34,469 nt of DNA from Suillus spraguei (Eukaryota > Basidiomycota > Agaricomycetes > Boletales > Suillaceae), in contig JABCPU010000624.1 of the NCBI GenBank assembly GCA_016800925.1, forward strand, positions 1 to 34,469, given 5' to 3'. How positions within the stretch are numbered: position 1 is the stretch's first letter; each line of letters begins with the position of its first letter. The position numbers and the translations under genes are program-made. The notes under the pieces were generated by a model that was not told the DNA's origin, did no database searches, and saw only the letters and a program-made list of their open reading frames with translations. Shown piece by piece: positions 10,373 through 20,924 of this stretch.

Positions 10373-10383
10373 AAGATTAAAGT
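10373..10383 (+). other. Primer-binding site, complementary to the element's own LTR
   Basis: AAGATTAAAGT starts two bases after the last LTR base (10371). I see no match to the usual initiator-tRNA primer site, which begins TGG. Perfect complementarity over 11 bases with 10101-10111 supports self-priming. Confidence 0.65.
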
Positions 10384-10567
10384 CCAACTGTCGTCGACTA
10401 TCCAGTCTTCGACCCCGAACCCTGATTGCTTAGATAAGCAGATTAGCATACGCGTACGCTAAACTGATTGTCAAGAAAAGCCCTCTGACAGAAGACAAGC
10501 CCTAACGGACAGCAAGACAGCGCATGTAGGCACCGAGAAAGTATAACTCACCAGACGAATCGCCAAT

Positions 10568-11335
10568 ATGACGACCAAAGAATTTGAATACAAAATCGGT
10601 CAGCCAATCGGTTTTGATGGAGATCGCAACAACTCTCGCGAATTTATCCAGTCATGCAATCTATGTTTCAACATCAACAAAAAGCTCTATACCACCGACA
10701 AGCAGAAGATTATTTTCATAACATCCTTCATGACCAAGAAAAATGCCAAATCCTGGAAAGAGCAATTCCTTGACCATGCTCAATCAACCGACACCTCTGG
10801 ACAAAAAGTTGGTTATGGGACAATGGTGGATTTTATGAAAAGCTTCAAAGAAGCCTTCGACCCAGTGGATACCAAGGGAACTGCACTCACGAAACTAAGG
10901 GACCTCAAACAAGGAAGTGGAGATCTCCATACCTACATCACTGACTTCGAGGCACTTGCAGCCAAGGCTCATATCACCGACAGTGCAACGAAGATCCAAT
11001 TCTTCCAAGGTGGCCTGAATTGGGGTATCCTTACAAAGCTTTTCGCACTAGGAGATGTATCAGAAGTATTCCAAGACGTTGTGCTGCAATGTGTTTCCAT
11101 TGACAATTCCCATCATCATCTTCAAGCCATGAGGACACGTCATGCTCCACAACAGAAGAAGAACTATGGAAATGCACGTTACATACCGAATTGTGATTCC
11201 AACGCAATGGTTGTAGATCGAATCTCTGACACGGAGAGATCTGAATGCATAAAGAAGGGACAATGCTTCGGATGCAAGAAGACAGGACATCACATTTATA
11301 ATTGTCCTGACAAAAAGAAGAAGACCCCGCTCTGA
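10568..11335 (+). CDS. gag: Gag polyprotein (capsid plus CCHC zinc knuckle)
   Basis: An uninterrupted 255-codon frame, the only intact ORF of the element. Residues about 10-180 look like a retrotransposon Gag capsid region (SREFIQSCNLCF near the start; later the conserved-type stretch LRDLKQGSGDLHTYITDFEA). A single nucleocapsid knuckle CFGCKKTGHHIYNC (C-x2-C-x4-H-x4-C) lies near residue 240, followed by a lysine-rich end. The product would package element RNA into cytoplasmic virus-like particles. The ATG at 10568 is about 195 bases past the primer-binding site. Pol must be reached by a separate start or a frame change, because gag ends with its own stop before the protease region. Confidence 0.9.
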   Translation: MTTKEFEYKIGQPIGFDGDRNNSREFIQSCNLCFNINKKLYTTDKQKIIFITSFMTKKNAKSWKEQFLDHAQSTDTSGQKVGYGTMVDFMKSFKEAFDPVDTKGTALTKLRDLKQGSGDLHTYITDFEALAAKAHITDSATKIQFFQGGLNWGILTKLFALGDVSEVFQDVVLQCVSIDNSHHHLQAMRTRHAPQQKKNYGNARYIPNCDSNAMVVDRISDTERSECIKKGQCFGCKKTGHHIYNCPDKKKKTPL

Positions 11336-11400
11336 CAAACCAAAGTCAAAGAAGAAGAAGAAGAAGACAAAGAAACTGTGAGGCGGATTGTTGAGGATTT

Positions 11401-14400
11401 TTGAATTGGAGAAACAAAGATTCGACGTATGTTTCTCCCAATGTACTACTAAGACTTGTATGCGCTGTAGGTGAAAGAAAAGAACTTTGTGTCCCTATCA
11501 CCCTCCACTCGCGTACTTGCCTAAAATCCGTTGACACCACTGCCGTTATAGATTCAGGAGCGGCTGGAACATTTATTTCTGAAGAGTTTGTGAAACTCCA
11601 TCAAATCATGCGACGAAAACTCAAAACACCGTTTCGAGTTACTACAGGCAGATGGAACTCTTATCAAAGGAGGACCAATCACACACTATTGTCTCCTAGT
11701 GGTCAAAATTGATGAACGAACCATGTATGGAAAATTCAATATTACCAAACTAGGAAGAAGAGATCAAATCTTCTGGGAATTCCTGTGGTTACGCGCAATG
11801 AACCCAAGTATAGATTGGGCTGCTGAAACACTTGTCCTTCCCCAACAATGAAATCGGATGAAATCGAAATTGATATGGATACGGATCGGAAGAAGAAATG
11901 GATTGCCCCCAGCCTTCAATTGTCATTCTAAGGAAGTGGCAACATTCCGACTTCCGAGATCCCTTGTCATCCCTTCTACTCCTAATGATCCCGAACCAGA
12001 AGTACAAACACCGTGCACCACTGACCCTACTCCCCATGTACAATACTGCGAGCAGTATCAGCCAATTCCCTGCGCAGAAAAAACGCAAGAACGAATCTGA
12101 TCCGAATATCGGAGCGGCCCAGAACCTATTGAGCAATGGCCAATAGAAGAACAGAAGTATGGGAAAAGAAAAGCAGAAGAAGAAATCCCAGGACGAGATA
12201 CAAACATACCGAAACTATCTAAGTTCTACGTCCCTCCGAAAACTCTTCAACATACTCCTTCAACTTCAATTGAAGAAATCCCCGATGAAGAAGAACCCGT
12301 GCCCTCGTTGATCCCAACAGAGGATGATGACCAATTCAACACAATGCAAGATGTCTGGCATGCGCCAGAAGTACGTGAAATTTCCTCCTATGAACTTGGA
12401 GATGGAGAATTTCTTGTGGAATATGATACTGATGGAGTTAGCTTGAGAATCATAGAAGAAGTATCCATGGACACACCTCTCACACATGATGGAACTTCCC
12501 GACTCGAACAACTCCCCAACTATTCCACAATCTCCCTTCCTCCTCCGAAATACAGTAACAAAGCTCAGGAATTCGCCATGGATGAGAAGGAAAAGAAAAA
12601 GAAATCCTTCGAAGAATTGGTCCTGGACTATTTACATGACTTCGGCAGACGTCTTTGCTAAAGACGGATTAAACAAACTACCCCCCGAATGCCCCGTATT
12701 GATCGTCGGATCGATACTAAACCCAGTTTTATCCCTTGCATGTCTAAGGTTTACCCGCTATCGGAAAAAGAACGCGCTGCCATCAAAACGTTTATCGATG
12801 AAAACATTGCGAAAGGTTTCATCTCAGAATCGAAGTCACCCCAAGCCAGTGGCTTCTTCTTTGTGGGAAAGAAGAGTGGAGAATTGCGTCCCTGTCAAGA
12901 TTATCGCTACATCAATGATTGGACGGTCAAGAATGCCTATCCACTCCCACTCCCTATCTCCCTTATCGCACGCCTTCACAACGCACAGTTCTTTACGAAA
13001 TGGATATCCAGTCTGGCTATAACAATATTTGCATCCATCTGATGATCGCTGGAAAGCTGCTTTTACTATGGAGTTCGGCCTCTTTGAACCGAACGTCATG
13101 TTCTTTGGCCTCTGCAATTCCCCAGCAACTTTCCAAGCATACATGAATCGTACCTTCCAGCAGGAAATCAATAAAGGATGGATGGTTATTTACATGGACG
13201 ATATCCTGATTTTCTCTACAACTGTGGCAGAACATCGCGAACGGACAAGACGGGTTCTGATGAAGATACAAAAAGAACATCTGTTCTTGAAACCGGAGAA
13301 ATGCACCTTCGATGCAGAAGAAGTGGAATACCTCGGAATGATAATTCGCCCCGGACAAGTTGCTATGGATACCGCCAAGACCAAGGGAATCTCTGAATGG
13401 CCAGTTCCAAAATCTGTAAAAGATGTTCGATCCTTCCTCGGTTTTTGCAACTTCTACCGCACGTTCATTTCCCATTACTCCAATATTGCACGACCCCTTA
13501 TTGAATTAACAAAGAAAGATAAGGTCTTTGATTGGTCAACTGAATGTATGGACACCTTCGAAGAACTGAAACGACACTTTACATCCCAACTGGTACTCCA
13601 TAACCCTGATCCTTCCCGACAATTTGCTATTGCTACCGACGCTTCGCTCGTAGCAACTGGCGGAGTTCTCTTGCAGACCGATGAAAATGGTGTTTATCAC
13701 TCATGTGCATATCTTTTCACAGTCTCTGAACCCCGCAGAACGTAACTACCAAATCTTTGATCGGGAAACAAGGACCAGACACTCCTCCCTAACGCTCTAT
13801 TCGTTCGTCTTATTGATACCAATCTGAAGGATGTCTTATCGTCCTCCGACCCCCTCGACAACCCTGTCTTCAAGACAGCGTCTGACGCCCTCGATGGCAT
13901 GTGTCTTCCTCCCATGAAATCAGCACTCTCTGACTGGAAGATTGAGGAGAATGTCCTCTATTTTAAAAATTGTGCCTACATTCCACCAGCGCATTGTCCC
14001 GATATCCTGAAAAGGTATCATGATCATCCTACCGCGGGACATCCCGGTAGATTCAAAACTGAAGAACTTGTCAAACAGGAAGCCTGGTGGCCTGCTATGG
14101 CTCTTATATTCGGAAATACATCGAGGGTTGCGCCCTTTGTCAGCAAATGAAAGCCGATATGCATCCTGTTCGGCCTCCGCTTACCCCAATACCCTTGTCT
14201 GCTACCCGCCCTTTCTCTCAGGTCTCTGTCGATCTCATTACCGACCTCCCTGTCTCGGAGGTTTTGATAGTATTATGGTCGTGGTAGACCATGGCCTTAT
14301 GAAGGGGGTAATTATTATCCCCTGTGTGAAAACTGTCACTTCCAAAGGGATTGCCAAACTATTTTTGAAACACGTTTACCGTCGATTTGGACTCCATGAC

Positions 14401-15265
14401 AAAGTCATCTCGGATCGAGGTCCGCAGTTCCTATCATGCTTCTCTAAAGAGCTTGCCCGACTTTTCGACTACGTCATTGCTCCATCTACGGCTTATCACC
14501 CTCAGACTGATGGTCAAACGGAAAGGCTTAATCAAGAACTTGAAACATACCTATGCATCTATTGCCGCAACAATCCTGAAGATTGGGTAGAACACCTACC
14601 AATCACCGAATTCATCCACAACCATCGAAAACACGATGCAAGGAATGCATCACCCTTCTATCTCATGATGGGGTATGAACCACGCGCCATCCCTCACCTA
14701 ATCCCCGATTCATCCGTCCCTGCAGCAGAAGATTGAGTACGATCCCTGCAGAAGATCCAAGAAGAAGCAATTGCCTGTTCATAACATTGCAATGCAGACA
14801 ATGGCCGAACGATCCCAAGGAGATAAGTACACTCCATGGAAGATCGGAGATAAGGTTTGGCTTATCTGCTGCTAATCTTAGGCTCAAACTCCCATCAAGG
14901 AAACTTGTGCCAAAGCGATACAGACCTTTCCCGATCATCGATGTCCTATCACCCATCACATTTACACTTAAAACTCCCTCCACAGTGGAAAATTCATCCC
15001 ACGTTCCACGCTTCCGTCTTATCGTCCTATAGCAAAACAGATGTACATGGTCCGAACTTCCCCGAACCACCACCTGACATCATCGAAGAAGAAGAAGAAT
15101 ACAAAATAGAAGCAATTCTTTCCCATAAAGGAAACCGGCAGTCGCCAACGCTATCTTGTTTCGTGGAAAGGATACTCATCGGGAGATAACGAATGGCTCC
15201 CAGAAAAGAACTTGAAGAACTCTGCTCAAATCCTGAATGCTTATAAGAAGCAACACTCTCTCTGA
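11401..15265 (+). pseudogene. pol: Pol polyprotein, frame-disrupted: PR-RT-(RH)-INT-chromodomain
   Basis: The domains are clear but spread over all three frames. Aspartic protease: AVIDSGAAGTFIS with the catalytic codon at 11551. Reverse transcriptase: 12689-13700 with [12 protein letters not shown] and the catalytic VIYMDDILIFS (YMDD at 13191-13202). RNase H begins (FAIATDASLVATGGVLLQ) but is cut short near 13770. Integrase: zinc region ending CALCQQ, then the catalytic triad D (14231), D (14413) and E (14521), spaced D-x35-E as expected. A GPF/Y-like module (LVPKRYRPFPI) follows. The chromodomain ends [19 protein letters not shown] and stops at 15263-15265. I can place at least ten frame changes, so the copy cannot make a full polyprotein as written. 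The true start is uncertain and may lie just after gag (about 11338). Confidence 0.88.
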
Positions 15266-15316
15266 TTACTCTTCAGTTAAATCGCATCAGCACTTGATCG
15301 ACTAACACTACTCCAA

Positions 15317-17570
15317 ATGTCTTTCCCCACCGCATACATCACCCCCGTCACTATTGCCAACAATGACTCTGACTCTGATGCAGAAAACTATGCAACCCTT
15401 GCCACAGAAATCGACAACACCTCTTATATTGAAGCTGCCCTTCTATGCGAAGGACATGCTCTCAAAATTGAAAGAATCCTCACTGCAAGAGGTGCCTTCC
15501 CTGCCTTACTCCTCGTCAACATCATTCGCACCGCCGCTCTCATTGAAGCTACTGCCAATGAAACCACAGAAATCACGTATCGTCAGCGCCTCCTACATCT
15601 ACAAAAACGCATTCATTCTTACGCTATGCTGCTGCTTCCCGGTTCTTTTTAAAAGCGATGTTGAAGAAGCTATTCACATCGTGGCCAAACGCCGAGCAGG
15701 TGTTGCTCGACCTCCCTCTCCGCAGGAAGATACACCACTTCCTATTCCAGCACCCCCTTCTTCGCGCATGTATTCTAGTATTGATGCCCTTGCTGGCTTA
15801 TGTACTGCTGTCCAAGAGATCAGACAGCTCACCAACGCAGTCGTCGAAACCATCCAGCAATCGGTCACTGAAACCAGAGCAGCCAGAAACCTAGTCGAAG
15901 AAGCCATTACCGACTTACAACAAACGCAAGCTGATCTCGCCTCTCCACAAACCCCATCTCCTATCAACCAATCAACCTCATCGCCTCCCGTTGTAGTCAC
16001 CTATGAACATCCCGTTGGGTTATATGAACCTTGCACAGAAGAACAGCATGAGGCCGCAAAACTATTAGGAGTCCCTGTCGCTGAGCTAGTAGTGCTCGGT
16101 CCTCGCCTTCGCGACCTTCATATTCATCCCCCCATGTCCATTCCGTCATCATTTGGTCCCAATGGACCCTGTCTCACCAGTCTTAGTAAAAGACTTTGGC
16201 ATAACCTCTCCATCCTCCTCTGACGAACTTCTTGTAATCACTGAACAAGGGACCACTCCTGACCTCCCAGCATCCGCGTACACGCTCACTAGTAAGCAAC
16301 AGTGTTAAGACTGTACTCAAGGGTAGAGAGATCCGAAGGGCTTTGGCCTCAGTTCGTACACTGTGCCCCTTTCTCGAGTAATGCCCCTTATTTCAGGGAG
16401 GAGTTATTCGTCCGAAGACCCGGAAGGGGTTGCGTGACGGATCCGGGTGTCCGAAGGTGTCGGATATAATACGTCCGAAGGTAATTCGGAACGTAAGGAG
16501 AGGACAGAGATTAAGGCTAGTTTCGGAATGAGTTCCTAACTAGAAACTAACAAAGATGGACTATCCGGAGATAGAGTCGGAGGTATAGACTATATGAGTC
16601 AATCCTAAGTCTCGGAAGGTGACTTAAAGCGGAGAGTGGCTTAAGTCCGGAGGAGGCAGAATGAGTAGAATCTAAGATGATATTCGAACTAAGGTTCTAC
16701 GGAGATCTACAAGTGGTTTATATACAGTAAGTATCTAAGACGGATAATTAGCAAGTCCGGGACCGAGGGCTATGTACGAAGTGTACCGGAAGTCTATTAG
16801 TTATTGCACAGCGGATCAGTAAGCATGAATCGGAAATGAACACAGGAAACGGATCAGTAACACAGGACGGAAATATAAACAGCCGGAGTACCGGTAGTAG
16901 GAGAAATGACGAAAGGAGATAGAAGCAGATGTTCACCAGGGAGTTAAGGTGCGAGAAGTGAGTACATTCGGAAGGGTGGTCCGGACAGGATCTGTGGACC
17001 GGACGGATATGGAAACGATCAGATCTGGACGGATATGATCGGATCTGAGATTAGAAGTATGGTATATGACAAACAGGCGCAACTCAGATGAGACAATGCC
17101 TTCACTTTAAAATGCATGACACGACAGAAAGGGAAGAAGCGTGCCAGATCCACCAGTCCCAAACCATTATCTCACTGTCACCATTATGCATGTCTACCTC
17201 TAACACCGATGAAAACATGAAATGCCGATTCTGTGGCATCATCGGACATTGGCAAAAGAATTGCCTCGACTATCAGTGCCAAATCTGTCTGCGACATGCT
17301 CCTACCCATCTGTCCATCTACCGCCCTCAGTGTCTTGGAGAACCCCCATTTATGCTTACTTGGAAGGACAATGGATTTTATGATGCACTTCGTAGGTGGG
17401 AACAGTATCTTATTAACCGTCGACGAAGAAAAGCAGGTCGGAGGGCAAGGACTGTAGCAGAGGAGGAAGCGGCTTATATGTTAGGGGAAGCGCTGCTGAT
17501 GAAGACGTCACTAACTATGATGACTATGATCTCGTCTATGATGACAACAGAGATGTTTGAAAGTCGGTGA
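15317..17570 (+). pseudogene. Third ORF of the chromovirus, second zinc-knuckle protein (interrupted)
   Basis: Starts with an ATG at 15317, about 50 bp after the pol stop, in a 111-codon frame. Coding character continues in another frame from about 15650 (VEEAIHIVAKRRAGVARPPS, then a Thr/Gln-rich, probably helical stretch TNAVVETIQQSVTETRAARN). It shifts again near 16170 (SPSSSDELLVITEQ) up to the solo LTR at 16303. Beyond the LTR it resumes with TEREEACQIHQSQ and a CCHC knuckle CRFCGIIGHWQKNC, directly followed by a second Cys/His cluster (CQICLRHAPTH) and a basic run (RRRRKAGRRAR). An acidic tail in another frame ends near 17558. Excluding the insertion it would encode roughly 490 residues. 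Most Ty3/gypsy elements have nothing here except sometimes env; there is no signal peptide or membrane segment, so env is unlikely. A second nucleic-acid-binding Gag-like protein is my inference. Confidence 0.65.
16303..17071. mobile_element. 769 bp solo LTR nested in ORF3 of the chromovirus
   Basis: Begins TGTTAAGACTG and ends ATATGACA (TGT-A...T-ACA termini), with a perfect 5 bp duplication AACAG at 16298-16302 and 17072-17076. No ORF or retrotransposon domain lies inside. Composition differs from the flanks: it is purine-rich on the plus strand with many 'tccgga' and 'ccggag' motifs. A possible TATA box (tttatatac) lies at about 16716. Excising it plus one duplication rejoins the ORF3 sequence. 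It belongs to an element family different from both the chromovirus and the outer solo LTR. Confidence 0.8.
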
Positions 17571-17583
17571 CTTTCTATGTAAC

Positions 17584-17590
17584 AAGGGGG
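17584..17590 (+). other. Polypurine tract
   Basis: AAGGGGG directly upstream of the 3' LTR, separated from TGTTAC by three bases. This is the expected place for the plus-strand primer of an LTR retrotransposon. Confidence 0.7.
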
Positions 17591-17593
17591 TAA

Positions 17594-18068
17594 TGTTACA
17601 GTCATATGTGCCCCTATTCATTTTCCCTTTGTCTTCTTACTTGTACATCACATCACATGACTCCGACTCATATGCTCAACGCATTTGTACTATAGTTGCC
17701 TTCCTTATTTGGATACGCATTTACTCTCACGCCTTTCTTGGTCCGTGCGCACATATTGGTCTATTTAAGCACGTTGTACTTGTAGTAGATTCTTTACTTT
17801 AATCTTACTGGGTTTTTACCTGGAACATCCTTCGCTTAGGTCTCCAACCTAAGTCGTCCTTGAATCGTCTCTAAGTCTAAGCACTCCTTAGTCTTAGTCT
17901 CTATTCTCATAGAACCTCTTAGACTCGTCTTTGAGGCCGAACCCTTGATCATACTTGGAATGCGTTCCTTGTACTTTCACCTTGCCCTCTTCTGGACATT
18001 GTAGAACTTCCCAGCAGACCGTCTGTGTCTTTTCACTGTTGCTGGTGACGCCACCCCAGTTCGTAACA
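17594..18068 (+). repeat. 3' LTR of the chromovirus
   Basis: 475 bp, partner of 9897-10371. It is immediately followed by the CTGGG target-site duplication (18069-18073) and preceded by a polypurine tract. Confidence 0.95.
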
Positions 18069-18133
18069 CTGGGTTTAGACACTTTTAGGGAAATTAAGAA
18101 TAATGGTTTGTATTTGGAATTCATGACACCAAA

Positions 18134-18762
18134 GCACTCTAGACTTCTAAAGCTTTATTATGGTTGGTAGATATTTGCCAACTTGATAGCTGATTGCAAA
18201 CTGACTATCAAGATCATACATTAGGTGGTTTCCATCTGACTTAGTCCAGGTATTTAAAGCGTTGTCATTTGAATACAATCATAATAGATATTATATGTAT
18301 TTTAGGTTAGATAAAGCTTTTATCATTTTATCATTTTCACATCAGTTTCTCAATGTAATGATGATAAAATGACTCCCGTTTGAGACCTCTCATATTATGT
18401 GTGCTTAAAATATTATTTACTTACAGTCAGGTTTGGCCATTTAAGCAAGCATTTCTTAGGGCCATGGTACAAATTGTACAAAGAGCCATGATGCCATAAA
18501 ATTGATAGAGTGGGAAAATGCGACAAAATCAGAAGGGTCCTGGTATGGTATTCCCGTTGTGAAGCTCGGGCGTGGCATTGGCGTGTTACCAAAAATGGAA
18601 AATTTTGTGTATTGAAAAGAAATTCTCACGACTAATTTCCAGTCCCGCAGCCTCAAGGGGTTTGTACGTTGGTAGAATCTCGGTCAATTTACAAGGCCTG
18701 CAATGGACTTGCAAATGTGATCAGACTTCGAACCTTACAACTTTTTGTCTGTGGGACAAGTA
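18134..18762. other. AT-rich intergenic DNA, no recognised gene
   Basis: Flank of the nested LTR complex. It is AT-rich, with an imperfect inverted repeat of 'ttatcatttt'/'gatgataaaatga' type around 18320-18372. ORFs of about 60 codons on either strand resemble nothing I know. Confidence 0.5.
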
Positions 18763-20920
18763 TATTGGCTAATACCGTGCTCGCGCTGCTTGGACCCTCC
18801 TTTGCCAACATAACTGGACTGGCAGACAGCGAGATTATATGCCACGTCTAGGATACTTATGTCTTAACACACGGACATCTGAAGCCAGGTCAGAACTCAT
18901 CGCTATGCCGCTCAAGACACGGAGCTGCGGGAGTTAGGGATCGGCGCTTGGTCCCGACATTATAAGGTGAATATAATAATCAAATACTTGGTTGTGTTCC
19001 AGTAGTGACCGGTTTTATATCCATGTAGTTACTAGTACTCTTACGTCTTTAAAACAATGCGCGATTCTGCCATCTCCCACGTTGGTTCTACCAGTTCTGC
19101 CGACAACACGGTAAACCATGGTGGTCACGTCTTGCCACATTTTCATCGGGAAGTCGATTCCTTGCACTCGGATTGAAAATACCCTGTCATCAATTTTTCG
19201 AGGGGGACTGACGTGGCTAATGTTCCCAAACATTGTCATCGCGTTCGCTAGCACATATATAATGGGCCACCGAATATAACATGACTTTCCAGTAAGCAAT
19301 GTTCTCCGTTGCATGCTTGTTGACACTCCTGGCTTTGTCAATCACGGGGTCGCCCGTTTCAGTTCGCAATTCCCGCATCACCCTCCCCATGACCAGGAGG
19401 CTAAAATTCTCCAATAGTACCAACCTCGTACAGCAGGATGAAGCTCGCGTGGCGGCCTTTATGGAGTATGGCACGCATGCTCGTATTCCTATAGAAAACG
19501 ATGGATTTAACTACATGGTATCAGTTGACATTGGCGATCCCCCCACAACCTGTAAGTTCAACACTGAGAAAACATGCGGCTGCTAATGTATTATTGAAGA
19601 CGAGTTGCTTGGTTGACAGCGGGTAGCGCGAACACATGGGTTGGCGCCGACACTAAGTACAAGCCAAAGCCGATACCAGCTTCAAACACAGAAAAAGCGT
19701 GTGGGGAAACCTACAATTCTGCCTCTTTCGAGGTATGACATACGACAATATCATAAGTTGAAAATACCTACGATCATCTATAGGAATTCTATGGACTGAT
19801 ACCTTCACTCTCGCTGATGAGTTCACCATCACCGAGATGCCAATCGGTGTCGCTTCTGAATCGAAGGGCATCGTTGATGATGGTATCCTTGGCATTGCGC
19901 CTACGCGCTTGACACTCAGCACGCTGCGAGATTTCTCCGGAAGAACCGATCCCGACTGTTACTGACTGCCTGTATAAACAAGGCATCATTTTCTCGGCCC
20001 CTTGTTGGTATGTTCATCCAGCCCGCCACTACGGATACAAACGACGATGGAGATGGAGAACTCAGCTTTGGTGAACCCAACCCTGCCATGTACATCGGCA
20101 ACATTGCATACACGTAAGCTACCTCAGCTCCTGGATCAATCCAGACTGGTAGTAACTGTTATGTTTCAGCCGTATCACCGCCACCCCGCGCTCAGCGAGG
20201 TATTGGGGTATCGATCAGAGGATCACCTACGGGACCACGGAGATCTTAAGCTTCACCGCTGGTATCGTCGATTCTGGCTGCTCCTTGCTTTGGATTGTTT
20301 CCGGTGTGTATTTAGAGTCAGCGAGTAATAATATTCTAATCAGCGTGCGATAGATGCGTATGATAGTTACAAGGCTGCAACCGGCGCTGAACTCGATCCG
20401 GAGACTCGTCTTCTCACTGTTACCCTTGAACAGTACGATGCTCTACGGCCATTTGGTCTTCCATATTGGCGGCGTACGTCAAATTCTGTCAGCCCTCACA
20501 CCCCTTGTTCACTATTTTGCACAGGGAACTTTCAGTCTCAGCCCTAACGCGCAAATCTGGCCTCGTTCTCTCAACTCCTTGGTTAATGGTGTTGACGGTG
20601 CTATATATCTTGTAGTTCAAAGCCTTGACAGACACCTTGGCTCAGGCTTGACTTTATTAATGGCTACGTATTCCACGAGCGCTTCTACATCGTACTCGAT
20701 ACCGACGAGTCCCTCGTCGGTTTTGCTGACACCCGATTCACTGATGTCACCACCAAACTAATATATAATTGCCGAAGTATATGAAGCATCGTTTTTCAGA
20801 CGTCAGACGCAAAACAGCATTCTCAGATAAGCAATGGAGGTCTTATTCCTTAATACTTTGGTTTCTGTATGATTAGATTATAGAATACAAGCGAGCGCGG
20901 CTCGCCTTGTACTGGTAGAG
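18763..20920 (+). repeat. Left arm of the protease inverted duplication
   Basis: Reverse complement of 22168-24292: the upstream flank ('tttgccaacataactggactggcagacagcgag'-type blocks), the promoter, the whole protease gene and about 150 bp downstream all match in inverted order. By eye divergence is several percent plus indels, clearly more than between the arms of the 1-5809 palindrome. Confidence 0.88.
19299..20761 (+). CDS. Secreted A1 aspartic protease (polyporopepsin-like), copy A, frames interrupted
   Basis: Starts MFSVACLLTLLALSITGSPV, a good signal peptide, then a short propeptide. The pepsin-type N-terminal strand YMVSVDIGDPPTT follows, and a 48 bp intron. The first catalytic motif, DSGSANTWVGA, is split by two single-base insertions (about 19614 and 19622). 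The second half reads well: YWGIDQRITYGTTEIL, the second catalytic GIVDSGCS, SDAYDSYKAATGAELDPETR and the C-terminal NAQIWPRSLNSLVNGVDGAI. Further single-base shifts occur near 19935 and just before the stop. Several regions in frame here are out of frame in copy B. The family is fungal extracellular acid proteases of MEROPS A1. It may be a decayed duplicate or a functional gene with sequencing indels. Confidence 0.7.
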
Positions 20921-20924
20921 TATT

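Larger units (their letters stand above)
9897..18068 (+). mobile_element. Ty3/gypsy chromovirus, 8172 bp, self-priming type
   Basis: Two 475 bp LTRs (9897-10371 and 17594-18068) start TGTTAC and end GTAACA. They are flanked by a perfect 5 bp duplication CTGGG (9892-9896 and 18069-18073). Internal order is gag with a CCHC knuckle, protease, reverse transcriptase, RNase H remnant, integrase, chromodomain, then an unusual third ORF. The domain order PR-RT-RH-INT is that of Ty3/gypsy, and the terminal chromodomain places it among chromoviruses. A primer-binding site matching its own LTR is as in the Tf1/sushi lineage. The copy is non-autonomous: pol carries many frameshifts, RNase H is partly deleted and ORF3 is interrupted by a solo LTR. 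Confidence 0.95.
9477..18128. mobile_element. Old solo LTR split by the chromovirus insertion
   Basis: Begins TGTCACAACCC at 9477 and ends TTCATGACA at 18128, so the termini are the inverted pair TGTCA/TGACA. The 5 bp flanks are identical: CCAAA at 9472-9476 and at 18129-18133, a target-site duplication. Removing the 8.17 kb insertion and one copy of its CTGGG duplication leaves about 475 bp (9477-9896 plus 18074-18128), a typical LTR length, with no internal region. This fits a solo LTR left by recombination between the LTRs of an older element. Confidence 0.8.

Noticed and set aside
15354..16223. A 289-codon ORF in the chromovirus
   Set aside because: Its first ~95 codons are an out-of-frame shadow of the ORF3 start (15317 frame), and only the later part is in the genuine coding frame. 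Reported as part of ORF3 instead.
15317..17570. Envelope gene for the third ORF
   Set aside because: No signal peptide, no transmembrane segment, and a nucleic-acid-type CCHC knuckle with a basic run instead.
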